Numbered from the stretch's first letter, positions 46,243 through 54,880 are shown. The stretch is DNA of 64,000 bases from Flavobacteriales bacterium (GCA_016703105.1 JADJCS010000016.1:1-64000), one strand, 5' to 3'. Numbers and translations: made by a program. Notes: generated from the letters alone by a model not told the origin.

Positions 46243-46719
46243 ATGGAGTTTTGTACGAGTACTTCTCCGGTCGTCGCGATCTTATGTCGGACGGAAAGGC
46301 CGCGATCATGGCGGCGCGGGTGGTGGGCCCTACTGTTCGGCTGCGCGTTCCTGTGCGGATGTTTCAGTGTTCGCAGTAAAGAAGGATTCACGTACGAAAA
46401 GCTGGAGCCTGCGAATTACGCACGACTACTGGCCGACAGTGGCGACCATGTGATCATCGATGTGCGGACCCGCGGGGAGTTCGCCAAGGGGCACCTTCCA
46501 GGGGCTTTGAACCACAGTTACCTGTCCTTTCGTTTCGGACGTTCGGTCCAAGCGATCGAACGCGATGCGCTGGTCTTTGTCTACTGCCAGACATGCCATC
46601 GGAGCCCGCTGGCCGCACGACGCATGAAGAGATTGGGTTTTCGCAGGGTGGTGGATCTGAAGGGTGGTTTCGCGCACTGGCGCACGTCGGTGGATCCTGC
46701 GCAGGAGTTGCTCCCCTGA
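46243..46719 (+). CDS. Rhodanese-like lipoprotein
   Basis: 158 residues if the ATG at 46243 is used. RRGWWALLFGCAFLCGCFSV gives a lipobox ending LCGC, so the protein is probably a membrane-anchored periplasmic lipoprotein. The rhodanese fold runs from about 50: DHVIIDVRTRGEFAKGHLPG (CH2A-like start), ALNHSYLS, then the active-site loop VYCQTCHRSPLAARRM and GFRRVVDLKGGFAHW. The catalytic cysteine is expected in the CQTCHRS loop (either of the two). Substrate unknown; such proteins transfer sulfane sulfur or act as redox or trafficking domains. The N-terminus before the signal is odd in length, and a later start is possible. Confidence 0.75.
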   Translation: MEFCTSTSPVVAILCRTERPRSWRRGWWALLFGCAFLCGCFSVRSKEGFTYEKLEPANYARLLADSGDHVIIDVRTRGEFAKGHLPGALNHSYLSFRFGRSVQAIERDALVFVYCQTCHRSPLAARRMKRLGFRRVVDLKGGFAHWRTSVDPAQELLP

Positions 46720-46731
46720 AATGACTTTCGT

Positions 46732-46809
46732 TCACGTCACACTACGACACCGCTCCGTCGCGACCCCACTGATCTCCACGTTCGCGCCGCGCGGCAGTCC
46801 TTTCACCGC
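46732..46809 (-). pseudogene. Duplicated C-terminal remnant of a ridA-like gene
   Basis: Twenty-five codons in frame, reading AVKGLPRGANVEISGVA then a divergent end and TGA. The first 17 match the tail of the intact RidA gene 1.7 kb away (AVKGLPRGANVEISGIA at 48541-48491), with a two-base gap and a few substitutions in the nucleotide alignment. No upstream RidA sequence is present: just before it lies the end of the T9SS protein gene (46869). It is therefore a leftover of duplication or of an insertion that split an older ridA copy. Confidence 0.75.
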
Positions 46810-46868
46810 AAACGCACCGGACAGGGGCTGATCACATCAGCGAGCGGTGCCAGTAAGGCAGATGTCCC

Positions 46869-48422
46869 TCACTCGCACAGCACCCGGGCCTGCCCCAAGC
46901 GCTGCCCGTTGCGGGAAGGAACTACGAGGTATAGACCGGAGGTGAGTTCGCCTCGATCGAGCACCACGGTGGGCCCATCGATAAGGGCTGGTTCTTCGCG
47001 TACCAAATGACCCATGGCATCGAACCATTGCAAATGGTCCGGGTAGCCTAACCCGTGCATATCCAGCACGGCACGTTCTGCCATCGGTTGCGGGCGTATG
47101 GTGAGATCCCCGCCTCGCGGGGTGCGCTCAGGTTCTACCCATGTGGGACTATCGCCCAGGTAACGCTTGCAGAACGTGGGAAGGCCGTACATTGAGGTGG
47201 CAGAGAACAGAGGATAATGGCCTAAGTTAGATAGCGACGAGCCGTATACTTCCGGCAACTGGTTTCCGTAGTAAAAAGTTGGCACAGATCCAAAGGGAAG
47301 TCTGAAGATTAATTGTCCGTTTGGTGCCAATTCTATTTCCGAACCGTGGCGATCTGCAATGGGATAACCCGAGTTGCTATAAATACCATTGAGGTCGATC
47401 AACGAGGCTTGAATAGCCTGTTGGTCCATGGATCCAAGGTTCACCTGCAAGGGGAACCACCCGTTACCAGAATTCGTGGAGTCCGTCCCAGGTATTGTAT
47501 CCCACTCCGCGAGGTACAGGTACTGTCCGGTGGTATCGAACTCCAGACCCATGAAGTGCCTGAAGGGGTACCATTGTGGAATGGAATCGTAGATCGTATC
47601 GGTACCGATGATATCGTACGAGACATACATCACCGAGTTATGTATTTCTGCGAAAGGGTTGGAGGCCACTGCTCCGATGGCCGCGTCGAACTCATAGACC
47701 TCGACGGTAGTGGTGGTATCCGGCGGCGGGCCGTGGGTCACCATGGCGAGCAGATCGCCTTGTATGTTGAACTTCATCGGGCCCCAGAAATCCATGCTCT
47801 CTGTGGGTGCGGTGCTCGGTAGAAAATCGCTGCCGGCATGGGTTATCACGGGCTGGGGATCGATGCCAGCGGCGGTAAGCTGATAGGACTCGAAGGCATC
47901 CGTCCCGTCCTTGTGCTGCATGATCCAATACCCGGTATTGCTCGCGTTAGGCGTCGCCGCCAGTTTCGCGGTAACGTCCTCCGCGTACCAGATCGTGCCG
48001 CCCACCACTGCGCCCATTCCGTTGTTAAGCGTCATGTCCACTTCCACCGCCCCTCCGCGATGGCCGGGTAGGTCCTCATTGATCAGGACATAGTACCGGT
48101 TGGGATAGGCCGGTTTGGGCAGCACCAGGAATTGCGCGGGCTGACCCCAGCCCAGGGTAGCGGCATCGCCACCAGGCATCATCTGGAAGAGGGCATCGCG
48201 AATCCCGGCGCTATCCGCCACCAAAATGAAATTGCCGCTGGTATCACTGATACACCCGGAGCGTGTGCCGATAGGATGAGTGCTCACCGTGGGACTCACC
48301 ATAGGTCCAGAGAAATTCAACCAGATGTCCCGGCCAAGGATCCAGTTCTCATTGTGGCGCTGGGCGTTCGTATGAAGCACGAAAGCAACATAGAGCAGAA
48401 AGAAGGTCTTGAGCCGGATCAT
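46869..48422 (-). CDS. T9SS-secreted beta-propeller-like protein of unknown function
   Basis: 517 residues. Signal peptide FFLLYVAFVLHTNA, then QRHNENWILGRDIWLNFSG, a start seen in a Bacteroidota family of secreted proteins. The body has repeating strands of seven-bladed-propeller type (NFILVADSAGIRDALFQM, FLVLPKPAYPNRYYVLIN, LEFDTTGQYLYLAEWD, IELAPNGQLIFRLPFGS). The last 75 residues (TIRPQPMAERAVLDMHGLGY, LQWFDAMGHLVREEP, LTSGLYLVV) form a type A T9SS sorting domain. Function unknown. The gene lies between the intact ridA gene and a ridA tail remnant, suggesting that it was brought in or moved by a local rearrangement. Its base composition appears lower in GC in the middle (AATTGTCCGTTTGGTGCC and similar) than its neighbours. 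Confidence 0.8.
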   Translation of the reverse strand: MIRLKTFFLLYVAFVLHTNAQRHNENWILGRDIWLNFSGPMVSPTVSTHPIGTRSGCISDTSGNFILVADSAGIRDALFQMMPGGDAATLGWGQPAQFLVLPKPAYPNRYYVLINEDLPGHRGGAVEVDMTLNNGMGAVVGGTIWYAEDVTAKLAATPNASNTGYWIMQHKDGTDAFESYQLTAAGIDPQPVITHAGSDFLPSTAPTESMDFWGPMKFNIQGDLLAMVTHGPPPDTTTTVEVYEFDAAIGAVASNPFAEIHNSVMYVSYDIIGTDTIYDSIPQWYPFRHFMGLEFDTTGQYLYLAEWDTIPGTDSTNSGNGWFPLQVNLGSMDQQAIQASLIDLNGIYSNSGYPIADRHGSEIELAPNGQLIFRLPFGSVPTFYYGNQLPEVYGSSLSNLGHYPLFSATSMYGLPTFCKRYLGDSPTWVEPERTPRGGDLTIRPQPMAERAVLDMHGLGYPDHLQWFDAMGHLVREEPALIDGPTVVLDRGELTSGLYLVVPSRNGQRLGQARVLCE

Positions 48423-48466
48423 GGTCCGCAGGTATTGCTCACATGAAGGTAAGCATGGTCCTCTCT

Positions 48467-48856
48467 TCAGATAGCCACCCCACTCCGTCGCGCGATCCCG
48501 CTTATCTCCACGTTCGCGCCACGCGGCAGTCCCTTCACCGCCATGGCTTCGCGCGCCGGGGGGGTGTCTTCGAAGTAATCGCCGTAGACCTCGTTCACGG
48601 CGGCGTAATGGTTCATGTCGCTCAGAAAGATCGTCACCTTCACCAGGTTCTCGTAGTCCAGCCCGGCGGCTTTGAGAAGGATGCCGATGTTGTCCATCAC
48701 CCGCCGCGTTTCGGTGGCGATGTTCTCCATGTGCAGTTCGCCTTTTTCGTCCAGCGCGATCTGGCCGCTCAGGAACACGAAGCCGCCCGCTTCAATGGCC
48801 GGGGTGTAAGGAGCCAGGGGTTTCGCCGCGTTGGGAGGGTGGATGGGGATCTTCAT
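48467..48856 (-). CDS. RidA family reactive intermediate deaminase
   Basis: 129 residues, full length. RidA hydrolyses 2-aminoacrylate and other enamine/imine intermediates released by PLP enzymes. Signatures: YTPAIEAGGFVFLSGQIALD, ENIATETRRVMDNIG, LVKVTIFLSDMNHYAAVNEV and PPAREAMAVKGLPRGANVEI, in which the conserved Arg that binds the substrate carboxylate is the one in PPAREA. A copy of its last 17 codons is found at 46732-46809. Convergent or neighbouring genes give no clue to a specific pathway. Confidence 0.93.
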   Translation of the reverse strand: MKIPIHPPNAAKPLAPYTPAIEAGGFVFLSGQIALDEKGELHMENIATETRRVMDNIGILLKAAGLDYENLVKVTIFLSDMNHYAAVNEVYGDYFEDTPPAREAMAVKGLPRGANVEISGIARRSGVAI

Positions 48857-48920
48857 GCTTTGTCCGCCGAAGCCTTAAGGGCGAAGGCGCGGGAACGAAG
48901 ATCGTTCACCGTTCTCCGGT

Positions 48921-48964
48921 TCTTCATTTTACATTCTTCATTTTTCATTCGTCATTCATCATTC
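48921..48964. repeat. Low-complexity TTCATT-type repeat upstream of surE
   Basis: A run of degenerate TTCATT/CATTC units (for example TTCTTCATTTTACATTC, then TTCATTTTTCATTC) in the spacer between the divergent ridA and surE genes. AT-rich in a GC-rich neighbourhood. Comparable strings are scattered in many Bacteroidota intergenic regions; here it lies directly before the surE promoter box. Confidence 0.6.
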
Positions 48965-48974
48965 GCGCCAAGGG

Positions 48975-48983
48975 TAGATTTGC
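48975..48983 (+). promoter_or_regulatory. -7 box (TAGATTTGC) of the surE operon
   Basis: Exact TAnnTTTG match, ending 7 bases before the surE ATG at 48991, so the leader would be only a few bases. Confidence 0.6.
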
Positions 48984-48990
48984 GCCCCTG

Positions 48991-49770
48991 ATGAACAAGC
49001 CCCCGCTGATCCTGGTCACCAACGACGACGGCATCTTCGCCCCGGGCATCCTTACACTGGTGGAGGAGATGAAGGCCTTCGGCCGGGTGCTGGTGGTGGC
49101 GCCGGACAAGCCTCAGAGCGCCATGGGGCATGCGATCACCATCCACAGCTTTCTGCGGCTCGCCAAGGTGGACCTGCTGGAAGGTGTGGAGGCCTGGAGT
49201 TGCAGCGGTACACCGGTGGATTGCGTGAAGCTCGCGGTGTACAAGTTGCTGCAGGGCTCGCGTCCGGACCTGCTGGTGAGCGGCATCAATCATGGAGCCA
49301 ACATCAGTATCAATGTGTTGTACAGCGGCACCATGAGCGCAGCGGTGGAAGGCGCGATGGAGGGCATTCCGAGCATCGGCTTCAGCTTGATGGACCATGC
49401 CTTGGAAGCGGACTTCGGTCCGGTGCGTCCGGTCGTACGAAGCGTGGTGGCCAATACGTTGAAGCATGGCATGACCGCCGGCAGCTGCTTGAACGTGAAC
49501 GTACCGCGCACCAAAGGGGAGCCGCTGAAGGGCATCCGCGTGTGCCGCCAAGCGAAGGCCAATTGGGAGGATGAGTTCGAGACCCGCCTGGATCCCGGGA
49601 AACGCGAGTACTACTGGTTGAAGGGCGAGTTCAAAAGCGAGGAACAGGGCGAGGATACCGATGTATGGGCGGTCGACCACGGGTATGTGAGCATCGTGCC
49701 AGTGCAGTTCGACATGACGGCGCACCATGCCATCGCGCCCTTGAACACCTGGGACCATGCGCTGGAATGA
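48991..49770 (+). CDS. surE: 5'/3'-nucleotidase SurE
   Basis: 259 residues. SurE dephosphorylates nucleoside 5'- and 3'-monophosphates with a divalent metal. The opening LILVTNDDGIFAPGI carries the metal ligands Asp-Asp, VVAPDKPQSAMGHAITIHSF has the conserved Ser/Gly loop, and LLVSGINHGANISINVLYSG holds the Asn and Gly active-site loop. YWLKGEFKSEEQGEDTDVWA and GYVSIVPVQFDMTAH near the end are typical. First gene of a compact plus-strand strip; the next gene begins 14 bases before its stop, so translation is coupled. Confidence 0.96.
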   Translation: MNKPPLILVTNDDGIFAPGILTLVEEMKAFGRVLVVAPDKPQSAMGHAITIHSFLRLAKVDLLEGVEAWSCSGTPVDCVKLAVYKLLQGSRPDLLVSGINHGANISINVLYSGTMSAAVEGAMEGIPSIGFSLMDHALEADFGPVRPVVRSVVANTLKHGMTAGSCLNVNVPRTKGEPLKGIRVCRQAKANWEDEFETRLDPGKREYYWLKGEFKSEEQGEDTDVWAVDHGYVSIVPVQFDMTAHHAIAPLNTWDHALE

Positions 49771-50056
49771 CCGCACTCTCGGCGTCCTGTCTGGGATACT
49801 GGCTCCCTTGCTGGGTTTCTTGATCTATGGCCTGATCTACGTGACCATCATCCGGCCGCACCACGATCTCGCCTACTTCGTCCAGGACCTCTTCCTCGGC
49901 ACGCACCGCTACCAGGCGCCGATCATGAGCCTTTCGCTCCTCGCGGATATCCCCCTATTCTTCTGGTTCGACCATGTGGGGCGTTTCGAGGCGATGCGCG
50001 GGGTGGTGATGGCCCTTTTCATCCACGGGGCCATCATCGTTGCGCTGTGGCTATGA
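49757..50056 (+). CDS. Small three-helix membrane protein between surE and lpxB
   Basis: 99 residues with helices at about 9-30 (LSGILAPLLGFLIYGLIYV), 57-72 (SLSLLADIPLFFWF) and 80-98 (GVVMALFIHGAIIVALWL). It overlaps surE by 14 bases and lpxB by 4 bases (ATGA), so it is certainly part of the operon. I recall small membrane proteins at this same place in other Bacteroidota, but I have no assigned function; a role in the envelope or in lipid A synthesis is a guess from context. Confidence 0.75.
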   Translation: MRWNDRTLGVLSGILAPLLGFLIYGLIYVTIIRPHHDLAYFVQDLFLGTHRYQAPIMSLSLLADIPLFFWFDHVGRFEAMRGVVMALFIHGAIIVALWL

Positions 50057-51183
50057 GCACCGCAACGGGCAAGCGCGTGTACATCATCGCTGGTGAGGCC
50101 AGTGGCGATCTGCACGCGAGCAACTTGGTGAAGGCCCTGCGGCAAGTACGTCCCGAAGTGCAGCTACGCGGTTGGGGCGGTGATCGCATGGCGGCGGCCG
50201 GTGTGGAGGTGGTGAAACATATCCGTGAACTCGCCTTCATGGGCTTCGCCGAAGTGGTGATGAACCTGCGCACCATCCTGCGCAACATCACGTTCTGCAA
50301 GGTGGATATCGCTGCTTTCGCACCGGATGCGATCGTGCTTGTGGACTATCCCGGGTTCAACCTGCGCATCGCGGAATTCGCCAAACTCCAAGGGATCCCG
50401 GTGTTCTACTACATCAGCCCGCAGGTGTGGGCGTGGAAGGCGGGTCGGGCCAGGCAGATCAAGCGCGACGTGGATACGATGGCCGTTATTCTTCCCTTCG
50501 AAAAGGCGTGGTACGCGGAACGCGGGATGGACGTCGAGTTCGTCGGCCATCCGTTGTTGGATGCCATCGAAGAGGAGGGCAAGCGTCCGTTACAACCTCT
50601 TCCCGGAGGAAGCACCGCACCGGTGATCGCCCTGCTCCCCGGCAGCCGCTTGCAGGAGGTGAGCCGGATGCTGCCGGTGATGTTGCAGGCGAGCGCCTCC
50701 TTCAAGGATCATCAACGCGTGGTGGCTGCAGCACCGGCCTTGCTGGATGAAGTGTACCGCGAGCTGATCGGTGACCAGGACGTGCTATTGGTCCGGGACC
50801 GCACCTACGATGTGCTGCGCATGGCGAGAGCGGCGTTGGTCACCAGCGGAACGGCCACGTTGGAGACCGCGCTCTTCGGCGTGCCGGAAGCGGTATGCTA
50901 CAGCGGCGGCGCGCTCAACGTATGGTTGGCGAAGCGGCTTGTGAACGTGCCCTTCATCTCGCTGGTAAACCTGATCATGGAACGCGAGGTGGTGCGCGAG
51001 ATGATCCAGGAGGACTTGACCGCGGAGAAGCTCCGTGCCGAACTCGATCGTTTGCTGCACGACGCGCCCTACCGCGAGCGAATGGTGCATGACCTGAACG
51101 ATCTGCGCGCCCGCCTTGGTGGGCCCGGTGCTTCGGAGAAAGCGGCGCAGGCGCTGTGGAAAATTCTGGGATCAACGGCCTGA
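50053..51183 (+). CDS. lpxB: Lipid-A-disaccharide synthase
   Basis: 376 residues from the ATG at 50053, preferred to one 6 bases upstream because it forms the ATGA overlap with the preceding gene. LpxB (GT19) joins UDP-diacylglucosamine and lipid X to give the lipid A disaccharide at the inner membrane. Signatures: VYIIAGEASGDLHASNLVKA, LRGWGGDRMAAAGVEVV, LVDYPGFNLRIAEFAKLQGI, YYISPQVWAWKAGRARQI, VEFVGHPLLDAI and LLPGSRLQEVSRMLPVML; then TSGTATLETALFGVPEAVCY. All catalytic regions are present and the length is normal. Confidence 0.96.
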   Translation: MSTATGKRVYIIAGEASGDLHASNLVKALRQVRPEVQLRGWGGDRMAAAGVEVVKHIRELAFMGFAEVVMNLRTILRNITFCKVDIAAFAPDAIVLVDYPGFNLRIAEFAKLQGIPVFYYISPQVWAWKAGRARQIKRDVDTMAVILPFEKAWYAERGMDVEFVGHPLLDAIEEEGKRPLQPLPGGSTAPVIALLPGSRLQEVSRMLPVMLQASASFKDHQRVVAAAPALLDEVYRELIGDQDVLLVRDRTYDVLRMARAALVTSGTATLETALFGVPEAVCYSGGALNVWLAKRLVNVPFISLVNLIMEREVVREMIQEDLTAEKLRAELDRLLHDAPYRERMVHDLNDLRARLGGPGASEKAAQALWKILGSTA

Positions 51184-51202
51184 GGCCCCTCCCGGCCGCG
51201 GG

Positions 51203-51210
51203 TACATTCG
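51203..51210 (+). promoter_or_regulatory. -7 box (TACATTCG) between lpxB and the SpoIID-like gene
   Basis: TACATTCGCGGCC ends just before the GTG start at 51216. An internal promoter of the strip, giving a leaderless or nearly leaderless mRNA if active. Confidence 0.45.
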
Positions 51211-51215
51211 CGGCC

Positions 51216-52369
51216 GTGCGCACCCTCCCGCTGCTGACATTGCTTCTATGCACTTCGCTGCACGGGCAGTTCCAAGAGGTACAGATATCGGTACTGAACG
51301 GGACTTCCGTGAGCGCCGTGACGGTGATGGGGATCAAAGGCGGCCTGGTCCTCTTGGCCGATGACCATATCATCGGGGAACTCGCGCCCAACGATGGGAT
51401 CCGCGTGGAAGTGCTGGGGGACAAGCTGGTCGGGCGAACGCTCGCAGCATCGTACAGTGCGAAGGAACGCTTCACGCTCCGCTCCAAGCAGCCGGACAGC
51501 GGCGTTCGGCTGCGCGCGTTGGTGCCCAAGCTCGCCGAGCGTACGTATGGAGGATCACTGGACATCCGTCGGATGGGAAAGGAGCTTCGCTTTGTGGTGG
51601 AGGAGCGCCTGGACGACTATGTGGCCGGTGTGATCCAGAGCGAGGCTGGTACGGATCAAGCGCCGGAGTACTACAAGCTCCAAGCGGTGATCTGCCGTTC
51701 CTACGCGCTGGCCAATGCGCGCAAGCACGCTCCGGAAGGATTCGAGCTATGCGATCAGGTGCATTGCCAGGTATACCGGGGGCGCGCCACGCATCCGCTG
51801 ATCCTCGAAGCGGCCCGGGCCACGCGGGGCATGGTGGCGGTGGATGCCGACATCCGCTTGATCCACGCCACCTTCCACAGCAATTGCGGCGGCGAGACCA
51901 TGAACGCGGAGGACCTTTGGAGCAAGTCCGAACCCTACCTGTGCGCCACGCGCGATACGTTCTGTTTGGCCCAACCCCATGCCACCTGGAGCCGCACCAT
52001 CAGCAAGTCCGAGTGGCTGAGCTACCTCAAGCGGACCTATGGTCTGCGTATCGACGACCCGGCGGTCCAACACGAACTTCTCGCGTACGAGCCGGGTTGC
52101 CGGGGCTCTACCTCAATTCGAACCGGCCGCTCATCTCATTGAAGCAGGTGCGCGATGATTGGAAGTTGCGCAGCACCTTCTTCAGCGTGCGCACGGAGGG
52201 CGATTCGGTGGTGCTGCATGGGCGTGGCTTCGGGCATGGGGTAGGCCTGTGCCAGGAGGGGGCCATGGAAATGGCACGACGCGGCATTCCGTTCGTGGAC
52301 ATCCTGCACCACTACTACAGTGAAGTACATCTCGTGGACTTGAGCTCGATGGAGTTCTTCCGGGATTGA
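51216..52369 (+). CDS. SpoIID/LytB domain protein (one frameshift)
   Basis: 384 residues once a base is restored. The GTG at 51216 is preferred to an in-frame ATG at 51156 inside lpxB because it gives a clean signal peptide (VRTLPLLTLLLCTSLHGQ). The SpoIID domain runs from about 125: ERLDDYVAGVIQSEAGTDQA, PEYYKLQAVICRSYALANA, DQVHCQVYRG and HATFHSNCGGETMNAEDLW. The frame breaks in the G run 52102-52105: GCRG continues as LYLNSNRPLISLKQVRD to VLHGRGFGHGVGLCQEGAM, the expected end motif with the GHGVGLCQ signature. SpoIID proteins are lytic transglycosylases that act on denuded glycan strands. Lies behind lpxB and before rlmI. Confidence 0.87.
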
Positions 52370-52390
52370 AGAGCCCCGGAAGGCGAAGGA

Positions 52391-52398
52391 TACCTTCG
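52391..52398 (+). promoter_or_regulatory. -7 box (TACCTTCG) of rlmI
   Basis: TACCTTCGCGCG, 20 bases before the ATG at 52419. Confidence 0.45.
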
Positions 52399-52418
52399 CG
52401 CGCTCCGACGAACCCCGC

Positions 52419-53597
52419 ATGTCCACACGCACCCGACTGATCATCAACGATACCCGGGACCGCATCCGCCAGGGGCATCCCTGGGTGTACGACAACCAAG
52501 TACTTCGTCAGGAGGGCTCGGTGGAGCCGGGTGGGATCGTGCAGGTCTTCGATGCCAAACGCGGTCCGCTCGGTCAGGGCTATATCAATCCAGCGAGCAA
52601 GATCCGCGTTCGCATGCTCACCAAGGACCTGGACGAGCGCATCGATGCGGCCTTCCTGCATCGCCGCATCGCAACTGCTTGGGCCTACCGCCAGCGCATG
52701 GTGGACACACGTACCTGCCGGGTACTGTTCGGCGAGGCGGATGGTCTTCCTGCGGTGGTAGCCGACAAGTTCGAGGACGTGATCGTGTTACAGACCATGT
52801 CGCTCGGCATGGACCGTTGGAAGGCGGAGATCGCGCAAGCCCTGCGCGACGTGACCGGCGTGCGGAACATCTACGAGCGCAATGATGTACCCATCCGCGA
52901 GAAGGAAGGCCTTCAACAAGTGAAAGGCCCCATGGGCGATGCCTTCACCACCGATCTGGTGATCGAGGAGAACGGCTTGAAGTGGGCCGTGGACATCGCG
53001 AACGGCCAGAAGACAGGCCACTTCCTTGACCAGCGCATGAACCACGCGGCCATCGCACCGGTGGTGAAGAGCGCGCGGGTGCTGGATTGTTTCACCCATA
53101 CGGGCGGCTTCGCACTGCACGCCGCGCACTATGGTGCCAAGGAAGTGCTGGGGCTGGACATCAGCGCGGAGGCGGTGCGCCTGGCCATGGCCAATGCTGT
53201 GCTGAACGATTTGCAGGACCGTTGCACCTTCCGCGGGGCGAACGTCTTCGACTTCCTCACCGAGGCGAGCAAGACCGCCCAGAAGTGGGATATGATCGTT
53301 CTGGATCCGCCAGCGTTCGCGAAAAGCCGGGGCGCGCTCGATAGCGCGACGCGTGGCTGCAAGGAGATCAACCTCCGCGCCATGAAGTGCCTGGTGCCCG
53401 GCGGCTTCCTCGTTACATGCTCATGCAGCCAGCACCTTACCCCGGATCTCTTCCGCGCCATGTTGGCCGATGCCGCGCGCGATGCGTTCCGCCCGCTGCG
53501 CGAGATCTATTTCGGCACGCAGCCCCCGGACCATCCGGTGCAGTGGAACATCCCCGAGACGCTCTACCTCAAGTGCCTGGTGCTGCAGGTGCAGTGA
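52419..53597 (+). CDS. 23S rRNA (cytosine) C5-methyltransferase, RlmI-like
   Basis: 392 residues. N-terminal PUA domain (about 1-75, RIRQGHPWVYDNQVLRQEGS). The SAM-binding Rossmann domain has VLDCFTHTGGFALHAAHYGA and EVLGLDISAEAV (motif I and the acidic ribose ligand), DMIVLDPPAFAKSRGALDS (motif IV) and LVTCSCSQHL with the cysteine expected to form the covalent link to C5 of cytosine. E. coli RlmI modifies C1962 of 23S rRNA; the same target is inferred here. Its 3' end overlaps the convergent SGNH hydrolase gene by 29 bases. Confidence 0.9.
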   Translation: MSTRTRLIINDTRDRIRQGHPWVYDNQVLRQEGSVEPGGIVQVFDAKRGPLGQGYINPASKIRVRMLTKDLDERIDAAFLHRRIATAWAYRQRMVDTRTCRVLFGEADGLPAVVADKFEDVIVLQTMSLGMDRWKAEIAQALRDVTGVRNIYERNDVPIREKEGLQQVKGPMGDAFTTDLVIEENGLKWAVDIANGQKTGHFLDQRMNHAAIAPVVKSARVLDCFTHTGGFALHAAHYGAKEVLGLDISAEAVRLAMANAVLNDLQDRCTFRGANVFDFLTEASKTAQKWDMIVLDPPAFAKSRGALDSATRGCKEINLRAMKCLVPGGFLVTCSCSQHLTPDLFRAMLADAARDAFRPLREIYFGTQPPDHPVQWNIPETLYLKCLVLQVQ

Positions 53598-54789
53598 CAT
53601 CCGCGCTATCCGAGGCGGCGGGAGCCAGAGGCCTGTGCAATTCGCGTTGCACCACGGCTGTGAGCGCCTTCGCGCAGACCTCGCCGCCAGCGCTGTTCAG
53701 GTGGCAATAGTCGATGAGGAGTTGCTGGCCTTTGAATGTGGGGTCGTTGAACGGAGGGTTCATGTCCACGAGCGGCACGTTCCATTTGGTGGCCACCGCA
53801 CGGAGTTCGTCCAGTACGATGGGGTAGAGCGTCTGCACGTTCACATCCTTGTGCAGGAACGCCTTTTCCGCCGGGGAAAGAAGCGTGGTATCGCGCAGCA
53901 CCAGCATGGGTTGGAGGCAGAGCACGGCTCTCACGCTATCGCGCTGTAGCAGGAAGAGGTTCGTTTCAATGGACCGGAGGAACTGGTCACGCGCCACACG
54001 TTTGTGCGCCGCGATGGATTCGGGCGAGCCATCCGCGTAACGGAGCAGATCCGTGCGCATCGTTTCCTTCAACGCATCGCGGTTCATGCTCCAGGCCACG
54101 TAGCCCCGGAAGGCACCGCTGTACTTGGACATCCAGAAGGCGAACTGGAACCATATGCTCCGGAGCGAGGGCTGTTGCAGCAACGGCTTCCAGAACTGGT
54201 AGCGGAAATCCGTCATGTACTGGAAGTCCGGGTTGTTGGTGTAATGATCGTTCGCGCCGTCGAAGAAGATCACCATGTCCGGGTCGTAGGCGAGGAGTTC
54301 GGACATGAGGTACTCGGTATGTTGGAAAACGTGGTAGCCGGTAACGGCAGCGTTGATCACTTCCACGCGTTGGCCGGGCATGGAGGTCTTCAGCATCCGC
54401 TCAAGATGGGCGTCCACGGTCTCCTCCATGCGGACATGCACGATGGGGTAGGGGGAAGCGCTGCTGATGCCGTGGGCGGCGGAACCACCGAGGAAGAATA
54501 CGCGCGTGGTACCCGCCGGTTTCTTCATCGGCACATCCTCACGACGCCGGAAGCCATTGGCGTTGATCACGATCCAATCCTCCTTCCCGTCACCCTCGTG
54601 GAAACCCGGTACATGCTCGTACACCCGGTAGTGGTTGAACCGGAACTTGTTGTCGCTCGCTTTCTGGAGCACATGGCCCAGGTAGTAGCGCGCGCCGATC
54701 TCCACGCAGCCCAACGTGAACACCGTGAGGAAGAGCACATAGGCCACACGGCCCCAATAGCGTTTGGAATGGGAGGGTTGATCTTCCAT
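53569..54789 (-). CDS. Membrane-anchored SGNH/GDSL-type hydrolase
   Basis: 406 residues. One N-terminal helix (RVAYVLFLTVFTLGCVEIGA) then a periplasmic SGNH domain. Blocks: VFFLGGSAAHGISSASP (block I with the nucleophilic Ser), INAAVTGYHVFQHTEYLMSE (block II-like Gly), MVIFFDGANDHYTNN (block III, Asn) and IDYCHLNSAGGEVCAKALT (block V, Asp/His). Family members deacylate or otherwise trim surface glycans or lipids; the substrate is unknown. The gene is convergent with rlmI, overlapping it by 29 bases at the 3' end, and divergent from comEC. Its own -7 box is 16 bases upstream. Confidence 0.87.
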   Translation of the reverse strand: MEDQPSHSKRYWGRVAYVLFLTVFTLGCVEIGARYYLGHVLQKASDNKFRFNHYRVYEHVPGFHEGDGKEDWIVINANGFRRREDVPMKKPAGTTRVFFLGGSAAHGISSASPYPIVHVRMEETVDAHLERMLKTSMPGQRVEVINAAVTGYHVFQHTEYLMSELLAYDPDMVIFFDGANDHYTNNPDFQYMTDFRYQFWKPLLQQPSLRSIWFQFAFWMSKYSGAFRGYVAWSMNRDALKETMRTDLLRYADGSPESIAAHKRVARDQFLRSIETNLFLLQRDSVRAVLCLQPMLVLRDTTLLSPAEKAFLHKDVNVQTLYPIVLDELRAVATKWNVPLVDMNPPFNDPTFKGQQLLIDYCHLNSAGGEVCAKALTAVVQRELHRPLAPAASDSADVTAPAAPGT

Positions 54790-54804
54790 TGATAGGGATC
54801 GGCG

Positions 54805-54812
54805 CGAATGTA
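54805..54812 (-). promoter_or_regulatory. -7 box (TACATTCG) of the SGNH hydrolase gene
   Basis: TACATTCGCGCCG on the minus strand, 15 bases before the ATG at 54789. The 91-base spacer to comEC holds nothing else clear. Confidence 0.5.
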
Positions 54813-54880
54813 ACCGAGGCCGTTATCTTAGGGCTCAACGAACCACGATCAGGTGTGCTCCCGCCGGGTCCTGGTGGGAA

